Of a stretch of DNA of 36,239 bases, positions 30,897 to 36,239 are shown one piece after another (the stretch's first letter is position 1; every line of letters starts with the position of its first letter). The position numbers and the translations under genes are program-made. Origin of the DNA: an uncultured Alteromonadaceae bacterium (GTDB lineage: Bacteria; Pseudomonadota; Gammaproteobacteria; Pseudomonadales; Halieaceae). The stretch is from contig CAJYAI010000023.1 in the NCBI GenBank assembly GCA_913064725.1, forward strand, positions 1 to 36,239, read 5' to 3'. The notes under the pieces were generated by a model. The model was given only the letters and a program-made list of their open reading frames with translations. It was not told the DNA's origin and ran no database searches.

Positions 30897-31307
30897 TTAC
30901 CAGCAGCTTAGCGCGGCGTAGCCGCTATGCTCAGGTCCCGTCTGTCGAACCGCAAAAACGTTACATGTCGAGTCATTGGCCTGGTTGCCCGTGGGCGTCG
31001 CGGTAATGAGAAAACTGGTCGCGTCCGCGGAAACGACTTCCAACCGGTAATAGTCTCGCGAACTTGAATCGTAGCTCCCCATGCCCAGGGCGCTCATACT
31101 TGTAGCGTAGGTCAGGTTGTTGGCCCGATACTGTTCCTGCTCGATTTGAGCCGCCAGTAGCGTGTTTCGGGCATCAGCTCTGCGGCTCTTTATGACCTGA
31201 TCATTCCAGGCAGGTCCCGCAATCATGGCGAGAATGCCCACAATTGCTACGACGATCATGAGCTCAATGAGCGTCATACCTGCAGCATGCTTATCTTGTA
31301 GCGCCAT
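30897..31307 (-). CDS. pilE: Type IV pilin, PilE-like
   Basis: A 136-residue pilin. The leader MALQDKHAAG is cut before MTLIELMIVVAIVGILAMIAGPAW, with Glu at +5. The alpha-helix continues as RADARNTLLAAQIEQEQYRANNLTYA, the PilE-type block, and two Cys near the C-terminus (STCNVF and LSCW) form the usual disulfide loop. The frame is open to 31319, but the ATG at 31307 has a GGAGGG ribosome-binding site four bases before it. It faces the pilV-like gene, with 50 bases between stops. It resembles the PilE minor pilin that closes fimU-pilV-pilW-pilX-pilY1-pilE clusters; it could also be a major-type pilin. Confidence 0.87.
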   Translation of the reverse strand: MALQDKHAAGMTLIELMIVVAIVGILAMIAGPAWNDQVIKSRRADARNTLLAAQIEQEQYRANNLTYATSMSALGMGSYDSSSRDYYRLEVVSADATSFLITATPTGNQANDSTCNVFAVRQTGPEHSGYAALSCW

Positions 31308-31388
31308 GACACCCTCCAAAGAAAAGGCCCAGCGCGAATTTAATCACATCTGAGCCTAGTTTGGACCGACATGTGAACGGTCTGTCTG

Positions 31389-32585
31389 TTACCGATTTCT
31401 GCCCAACCGCTCGTGTGCATCTACCCACTCGTTGGTTCGGGTAGCTTTGTCTACACGTGTCGCCGCTGCCAGCGACAGCTCTCCTGCTACGACTAAGCCC
31501 GCTGCGATCTCGCAAAGCTTGAGCGCGCGATCTTTGCCAAAGCAGTCCATCATCTCAAGGCATTCGCGTTGTGTGGGTAAGTTCGTACCGCCGCCGTAGC
31601 TCGCCATGATGATGGAGGGTAGGGTGATCGAGAAGTAGTGATCACCATCGCGGGTCATGCGCTGATACACAGTGCACTGATTGGATTCGCCAATATTCGC
31701 CAAGTCCTGACCGGTGGCCGCGTACAAGGCAGCCAAGCCGTTTGCTGGGTGACTGGCATTGTTTGAGCTTGAGGTAGTTAACGCCGACAGGGTTGTGATC
31801 TGGTAGCCGTACTGCATTTGCTCCGGGGTGATGCGTAAATTGTCCATGAGCACTTTACGCGGAATGGTCACTTCCGCAGTGACACGCCGCCCGCGGCCCT
31901 TGAGCATGTTGACCGCCGACGTTTTTTTCTCGGTGTCCCAACTGCCCGATAACATATAGTTCTTGAGGGGGCCGGGATAGTTGTTTCGGATCCACTCGCA
32001 GGCAAAAAATGTCGCGCGACTGGTCATATTCTGACCGGCGGCATCACCCGTTGAGTAGTCAAAACGACAGGCTACAAAGTTGTGAGTGTGGTAGTTCTCA
32101 ATTTCGAGCAACTTTCCAACCGACGTCGTGCTCTCAGCCTGCTCGGTAATGGCGTCGACATTGGCCCGCAGCCACAACTGAAAGTCACGCGCTTCTCGCG
32201 CGTCGTTAAAAATGAACAGGGGCGCACGCTGCATCGATTCTGCCGACACGGTCGTTTTCACGCCGCCTGATTCGCGAATGACCTTCATACCGCGGTTGTA
32301 GCTGGCCAGCATGGTGCCTTCAACGGTCGCCATGGGAACGAAGAATTCTCCCTTGGCGTACTCACCATCAACTAGCAGTGGACCTGCCACACCGATCGGG
32401 ATTTGAGCCACGCCCCAAATGTTCTCGATGTTCCCGGACATGACATGCGGGTCGTAAGAGAATTGCTTCGTGTGGTTGAGCGTGACCCCGGTTTGTGCCT
32501 CGATGAAGGCTTGGCGTTCAGCGATAATGTCCGGACTATAGTCATCCTCGCCCGAGCGTGGGATCTTGGCTCTTCCCTGAGCCAT
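31389..32585 (-). CDS. Hydroxymethylglutaryl-CoA reductase (class I-like, soluble)
   Basis: A 398-residue enzyme that reduces HMG-CoA to mevalonate with NAD(P)H, or runs in reverse. There is no membrane domain. Motifs are ENIWGVAQIPIGVAGPLLVDG, FFVPMATVEGTMLASYNRG with catalytic Glu89, GDAAGQNMTSRAT, TEKK with Lys220/221, ATGQDLANIGESNQC with Asp294, and His391 near the C-terminus. Where class I enzymes have DKK, this one reads EKK (Glu219). The ATG at 32585 starts two bases after the nitronate-monooxygenase-family gene, so both are one operon; the frame is open to 32708 inside that gene but with no family similarity. Because the MEP pathway is present (ispD, ispF), a role outside core isoprenoid synthesis is possible. 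Confidence 0.9.
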   Translation of the reverse strand: MAQGRAKIPRSGEDDYSPDIIAERQAFIEAQTGVTLNHTKQFSYDPHVMSGNIENIWGVAQIPIGVAGPLLVDGEYAKGEFFVPMATVEGTMLASYNRGMKVIRESGGVKTTVSAESMQRAPLFIFNDAREARDFQLWLRANVDAITEQAESTTSVGKLLEIENYHTHNFVACRFDYSTGDAAGQNMTSRATFFACEWIRNNYPGPLKNYMLSGSWDTEKKTSAVNMLKGRGRRVTAEVTIPRKVLMDNLRITPEQMQYGYQITTLSALTTSSSNNASHPANGLAALYAATGQDLANIGESNQCTVYQRMTRDGDHYFSITLPSIIMASYGGGTNLPTQRECLEMMDCFGKDRALKLCEIAAGLVVAGELSLAAATRVDKATRTNEWVDAHERLGRNR

Positions 32586-32587
32586 CG

Positions 32588-33547
32588 TCAGAGAATCCTC
32601 GCCTTGGCAGCATTGTACTCGCCAACCAGTTTGGCGACGTACTCGCCCGCTGTTTCTCGTACTTTGACGGCGCCAATACCCTGACCGGAGCCCCAAATGT
32701 CTTTCCACGCTTTTGCGTCAGTGTTACCGCCTGAACCAAAGTCCATCTTGGTTGGATCGCTCTCTGGGAGGTTGTTGGGGTCAAGACCCGCGTTCTCGAT
32801 CGAGGGCTTCAAATAGTTGCCGTGTACACCGGTGAACAGGCTGCTGTAAACAATATCGTCCGCGCCGCAGTCGACAATCGCCTGCTTGTAGCCATCATCT
32901 GCATTGGCCTCTTCGGTGGCAATGAAGGCGGATCCGATGTAACCCATGTCGGCGCCCATTGCTTGAGCGGCCAGAACTGAGTCGCCGGTCGCCATCGAGC
33001 CAGACAGTAACAATGGACCGTCAAACCACTCGCGGATTTCCTGAATCAACGCAAAGGGCGACAGCTGACCGGCGTGACCGCCAGCACCCGCGGCAACAGC
33101 AATCAGACCGTCTGCGCCTTTGTTAATTGCGCTTTTTGCGTAGCGATTGTTAATGATGTCATGCAACACAATGCCGCCCCAACCGTGAACTTGATCGTTC
33201 ACCCATTCTTTGGCGCCCAACGACGTAATGATAATGGGCACTTCGTACTTTTCGCACATGTCCATATCGTGCTTCAGTCGTGCATTGGAGCCGTGAACAA
33301 TTTGGTTAACGGCAAATGGCGCTGACTTTTTGTCTGGGTTGTTCTTATCATGGTCTTTGAGTTCGGACGAGATGCGCTCGAGCCATTCTTCAAGTACGGG
33401 TTCGGGTCGGGCATTGAGCGCCGGAAACGAACCGATAACGCCTGCTTTGCATTGTGCAATGACCAATTCAGGGTTTGAAATGATAAAGAGCGGTGAGCCA
33501 ATCACCGGAATAGACAGGTTCTCTTTCAATATTGCTGGAACAGCCAT
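32588..33547 (-). CDS. Nitronate monooxygenase / 2-nitropropane dioxygenase family flavoprotein
   Basis: A 319-residue FMN-binding TIM-barrel protein. The N-terminus IPVIGSPLFIISNPELVIAQCKAGVIGSFPALNARP is typical of the family. GADGLIAVAAGAGGHAGQLSPFALI is the FMN and catalytic His loop, and PLLLSGSMATGDSVLAAQAMGADMGYIGSAFIA is the phosphate-binding half. Members oxidise nitronates, but many have other flavin-linked roles such as enoyl reduction, so the substrate is open. The start at 33547 has a GAGGAG ribosome-binding site. HMG-CoA reductase follows with two bases between, so a joint pathway is likely. It is divergent from gspA. Confidence 0.87.
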   Translation of the reverse strand: MAVPAILKENLSIPVIGSPLFIISNPELVIAQCKAGVIGSFPALNARPEPVLEEWLERISSELKDHDKNNPDKKSAPFAVNQIVHGSNARLKHDMDMCEKYEVPIIITSLGAKEWVNDQVHGWGGIVLHDIINNRYAKSAINKGADGLIAVAAGAGGHAGQLSPFALIQEIREWFDGPLLLSGSMATGDSVLAAQAMGADMGYIGSAFIATEEANADDGYKQAIVDCGADDIVYSSLFTGVHGNYLKPSIENAGLDPNNLPESDPTKMDFGSGGNTDAKAWKDIWGSGQGIGAVKVRETAGEYVAKLVGEYNAAKARIL

Positions 33548-33704
33548 GTGAGTACTCCTCAGAACGCAGAACTGGATGTCGAAAAAAAACGAATTTGAAC
33601 TTACAGTATGTTTATTTCGGCTACAAGCAAACAGGGGTTATTCCGCGTATTCATCGCCGTTTCGCCCGTGCATAATATGGATAACGATTCAGTGATTGTC
33701 CCGT
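33548..33704. promoter_or_regulatory. Divergent intergenic region nitronate-monooxygenase gene / gspA
   Basis: 157 bases between the two divergent genes, so promoters for both should lie here. The minus-strand gene has a GAGGAG ribosome-binding site at about 33554-33559. The plus-strand gene gspA lacks a clear ribosome-binding site before its ATG at 33705. I cannot point to a convincing -35/-10 pair. Confidence 0.4.
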
Positions 33705-35339
33705 ATGTATCATAAACACTTTGGACTTAATGACGCGCCGTTTTCCATCTCGGTGAATCCGCGTTACCTGTTTATGAGCCAACGCCATCGCGATGCGCTG
33801 GCTCACTTGCTATACGGCGTTGGTGGGGGCGGTGGTTTCATTCTGTTAACCGGTGAGGTGGGCACAGGTAAGACAACGGTAAACCGGTGCTTGCTTGAGC
33901 AGCTGCCGGATACGACCGATTTAGCCATTATCTTAAATCCCGCGCTGAGTGCCCTTGAGCTCCTAGCAACGGCGTGTGACGAACTCGACATCGATTACCC
34001 CAAACAAACAGAGAGCCTTAAAGCGCTGACCGACGCACTTCACCAGTTCTTACTCGCAAATTTTGAAAAGGGTCGAAAAACCGTTCTGATGATTGACGAG
34101 GCGCAGCACCTTGATTTCGACGTGCTGGAGCAAATTCGCCTTCTGACCAATCTCGAGACTAACGAGGAAAAACTGTTACAAATCATTCTCATCGGCCAGC
34201 CTGAATTAACCGAAAAGTTAGCACGGCCAGAGTTGCGCCAGCTCAATCAACGCATTACCGCCCGCTACAACCTGCAGCCCTTAAATCAGGACGAGACAAC
34301 GGCCTACATTCGCCACCGATTGGAGGTGGCGGGCCTGGCAGGCGGGGTGAGTCTGTTTGACAGAGGGGCAGTACGACAAATACACGCTCTTACGAGGGGC
34401 ATTCCGCGACTCATTAACGTCTTATGCGATCGGGCGCTTCTCGGTGCTTACGGCCAAAAGCGCAATCAAGTCAATCGCTCTCTGGTTCGGCATGCTGCTA
34501 ACGAGGTATTTGGCGACGCTCGTCAACCAGATTCACGCGGGCGCATGCGAGTTTGGGGGGCGGGCGCTGTGGTGCTCAGTCTCGCTATAGCGCTTGTCGC
34601 GGTGAACTTAGAGCAATTTAGCGTGGTATTGAAAGAAGAAAAGGTCAGTACGACTGCCCAAGTCGACGCGCAAGAGGCCGTCGTGCCCGAGTCCGTGGAG
34701 CCGATGGTGACACGTGAACCTACACAGCCAAACTGGGAACTTGGAGAAGCTGCAGGGTTGTCCAAGCTATGGCTTGCGGCGAGCGACCTCCCTGTTCCCG
34801 CGTCGATCTGTCCGCCACCGCCTATTACCGGTCTTCGTTGCACTGTGACTAATGCTCAGGTGTGGAACGACCTCGCGTCGCTCAATCGTCCCGTGTTACT
34901 CGCTACGGTGACCGCTGATAAATTTCAGGGCGCTATTTTGGTGGTGCAGTTCGAGGGTGCTGACGCCGTGGTATGGAGTGATCAGGGCCTGATTTTGGTG
35001 CCGCTCTCTGATCTTGCCAGTGCATGGACCGGCGGTTATACCTTTCTTTGGCAGGTCCCCAAAGGTTGGCAGGGTCCAATTGCGCCTGGTGAATCGGGCC
35101 TAGCCGTGTCTACTATCGCCGAGATGTTTGCGACATTAGACGGGATGACCCTCGGAGATGTCTCTGTCTATGGTCCGGCGCTTGAAGCCCGGGTCAGGCT
35201 TTTTCAGCAGTCTGAAGGGCTCGATGTCGACGGTGTTATCGGTGAGCGGACCGTGTTGCGCCTCAATACTCGTTTAGGGATTGGTCTAACATCAGCGCGT
35301 GCACTGTCTCGCGCCCAGCTCTGGGCGGAGAGTCGCTGA
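33705..35339 (+). CDS. gspA: Type II secretion ATPase-like protein GspA/ExeA
   Basis: A 544-residue inner-membrane AAA+ ATPase. With GspB it remodels or binds peptidoglycan so that the GspD secretin can assemble. The N-terminus HFGLNDAPFSISVNPRYLF is the ExeA opening. Walker A GEVGTGKTT lies at about residues 50-58 and Walker B VLMIDEAQHL near 127-136. The RALLGAYGQ and HAANEVFGD blocks close the ATPase domain. A single membrane helix (about 283-301) leads to a periplasmic part. Its C-terminus (about 490-535, VRLFQQSEGLDVDGVIGERT) is a peptidoglycan-binding domain of the PG_binding_1 type. The ATG at 33705 fits the family start better than the TTG at 33696. The stop overlaps the gspB start (TGATG). 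Confidence 0.92.
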   Translation: MYHKHFGLNDAPFSISVNPRYLFMSQRHRDALAHLLYGVGGGGGFILLTGEVGTGKTTVNRCLLEQLPDTTDLAIILNPALSALELLATACDELDIDYPKQTESLKALTDALHQFLLANFEKGRKTVLMIDEAQHLDFDVLEQIRLLTNLETNEEKLLQIILIGQPELTEKLARPELRQLNQRITARYNLQPLNQDETTAYIRHRLEVAGLAGGVSLFDRGAVRQIHALTRGIPRLINVLCDRALLGAYGQKRNQVNRSLVRHAANEVFGDARQPDSRGRMRVWGAGAVVLSLAIALVAVNLEQFSVVLKEEKVSTTAQVDAQEAVVPESVEPMVTREPTQPNWELGEAAGLSKLWLAASDLPVPASICPPPPITGLRCTVTNAQVWNDLASLNRPVLLATVTADKFQGAILVVQFEGADAVVWSDQGLILVPLSDLASAWTGGYTFLWQVPKGWQGPIAPGESGLAVSTIAEMFATLDGMTLGDVSVYGPALEARVRLFQQSEGLDVDGVIGERTVLRLNTRLGIGLTSARALSRAQLWAESR

Positions 35340-36239
35340 TGTCAATGATCCTTGATGCAATCAAGCGTGCAAAAGAGAGCGATGCCAGTAACGGTGGCGT
35401 CCCGACGCTGGAAACCGAGCACTACGTAGCGTCTTCAGTGTCTGATGACGGCTGGTCGAAATGGGCCGTACCGGTCGCCGTTATTATCGTCACGGTTCTT
35501 ATTATTCTTGTAGTGCTTTTCATATCAACAGGTGAGCGTGACGACTCCGCAGCACCGCAGGGTGAGTTGCTGCCGCCAGAGGATTCGGTTGCTGCGAGTG
35601 ACTTGGCCGGTGACGAAATCGCAGCTCTAGGTAGGGCACCTGCCGAACCTAGTGGGGCAGACGTAATCGCGCAGCCATTGCCATCGTCGGATGCTCTAAA
35701 CCGCAGGGCCTTAGCGGCGCCAGTCGGCGAGCGAGAAGGGCAGAGTTCCATAGCTGCAGCTGCGGCTACATCTGCGGCTGTGGAGAGCTCCCTGTCAGGT
35801 AATGGCATACCCAGAGCGGTCGTTATATCGGCAAGCAAGGTGGCCCCAGCTTCCAATCAGCCAAGTCCCGAGCAACTGTCGGAGTTGTATCAGGCGATGA
35901 ACAGTGAGCTCTCTTCCAGCGTGGATACTGACGCTGGCAATGACGTAGTGAAGGAATCGACGGTAGCGTCAGCGGCAGTCGAGTCGGCAACGTCGACGCC
36001 GTTGGATGCTCGCGAGAATTCTGATGGGAGTGACGAGCCGGCCATCGACTTCGCGGATATTCTGGCTCAAGCGCAACGGGAATTGGGTGTGACGCCTTTG
36101 GTAGATAGCTCAGAGCCATTGCTAGAGACATTGTCTCAACAGATAAAAGATCAAATTCCGTCGCTCATTTACAGTGAGCATAATTACGCTATCTCTGGAG
36201 CCTCAAGTGTTGTTCTCAACGGTGAGACGCTTGCTGAGC
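35339..36239 (+). CDS. gspB: Type II secretion assembly protein GspB/ExeB (3' truncated by window edge)
   Basis: Three hundred codons are open to the end of the window, so the 3' end is missing. The protein starts MSMILDAIKRAKESD, the usual GspB opening, followed by one membrane helix (about residues 42-63, WAVPVAVIIVTVLIILVVLF). A long, low-complexity periplasmic linker rich in Ala, Ser, Val and Glu follows to about residue 240. The last visible stretch, LSQQIKDQIPSLIYSEHNYA then VVLNGETL, is the beginning of the GspB C-terminal domain that contacts the secretin. The start overlaps the gspA stop, so the pair is coupled; ExeA and ExeB form one complex. The linker is longer than in most homologues I know. 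Other type II secretion genes are not in the window. Confidence 0.9.
   Translation, partial: MSMILDAIKRAKESDASNGGVPTLETEHYVASSVSDDGWSKWAVPVAVIIVTVLIILVVLFISTGERDDSAAPQGELLPPEDSVAASDLAGDEIAALGRAPAEPSGADVIAQPLPSSDALNRRALAAPVGEREGQSSIAAAAATSAAVESSLSGNGIPRAVVISASKVAPASNQPSPEQLSELYQAMNSELSSSVDTDAGNDVVKESTVASAAVESATSTPLDARENSDGSDEPAIDFADILAQAQRELGVTPLVDSSEPLLETLSQQIKDQIPSLIYSEHNYAISGASSVVLNGETLAE

Noticed and set aside
31308-31515. Extra minus-strand reading frame of about 74 codons at 31291-31515
   Set aside because: It overlaps the end of HMG-CoA reductase in another frame and the start of pilE, with no family features.
32586-32708. N-terminal extension of HMG-CoA reductase
   Set aside because: It lies inside the upstream gene and is a basic, low-similarity stretch; the ATG at 32585 fits the operon spacing.
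35422-36131. Minus-strand open frames opposite gspB
   Set aside because: They are caused by the biased composition of the gspB linker; gspB itself has the right start, membrane helix and C-terminal block.

Overview
The window is a gene-dense stretch of a Gram-negative gammaproteobacterial chromosome of moderate GC. Gene content (accA-tilS-pyrG-kdsA-eno-ftsB-ispD-ispF, pcm-nlpD-rpoS, fdxA, mutS, recA-recX) and its order resemble Pseudomonas and its marine relatives. A marine OM60/NOR5 (Halieaceae-like) or allied gammaproteobacterium is my best guess, from overall resemblance only. No rRNA, tRNA, CRISPR array, IS element or prophage was recognised.

Layout. 1-2223: 3' part of an RND efflux permease, cut by the left edge. 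2232-4832 (minus): POT-family peptide transporter and dusC. 4951-14158 (plus): a housekeeping run of accA, tilS, pyrG, kdsA, eno, ftsB, ispD, ispF, pcm and a DUF368 (PopT-type) transporter. From kdsA on, most genes are separated by a few bases or overlap in stop/start codons. 14180-16027: nlpD and rpoS. 16028-16438: the only gene-free stretch above 300 bases, with several inverted repeats. 16439-19393 (minus): fdxA and mutS. 19587-21862 (plus): two exported hydrolases (an amidohydrolase and an isoaspartyl peptidase/asparaginase). 22013-23573: recA, with a LexA box upstream, and recX. 23694-26209 (minus): a DUF3014 membrane protein, a flavin-reductase-like protein, a DCC-family thiol protein and an exported TlpA-like thioredoxin.

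26329-31307 is a type IV pilus minor-pilin locus: fimT/fimU-like, pilW-like and pilX-like genes, then a very long pilV-like prepilin, facing a pilE-like gene. The long one carries three Cys-containing repeats and a cadherin/VCBS-like domain and looks like a pilin-adhesin fusion. No pilY1 lies in the locus. This is the most unusual part of the window.

31389-33547 (minus) holds a nitronate-monooxygenase-family gene followed two bases later by HMG-CoA reductase. This is notable because ispD and ispF show that the cell makes isoprenoids by the MEP route. 33705-36239 (plus) holds gspA/exeA and the first 300 codons of gspB/exeB, accessory factors for type II secretion through the peptidoglycan; gspB runs off the right edge.

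Themes that connect the genes: envelope building (kdsA, DUF368, ftsB, nlpD, gspAB), stress and DNA repair (rpoS, mutS, recA, recX), handling of isoaspartyl damage (pcm and the isoaspartyl peptidase), and surface attachment (minor pilins).
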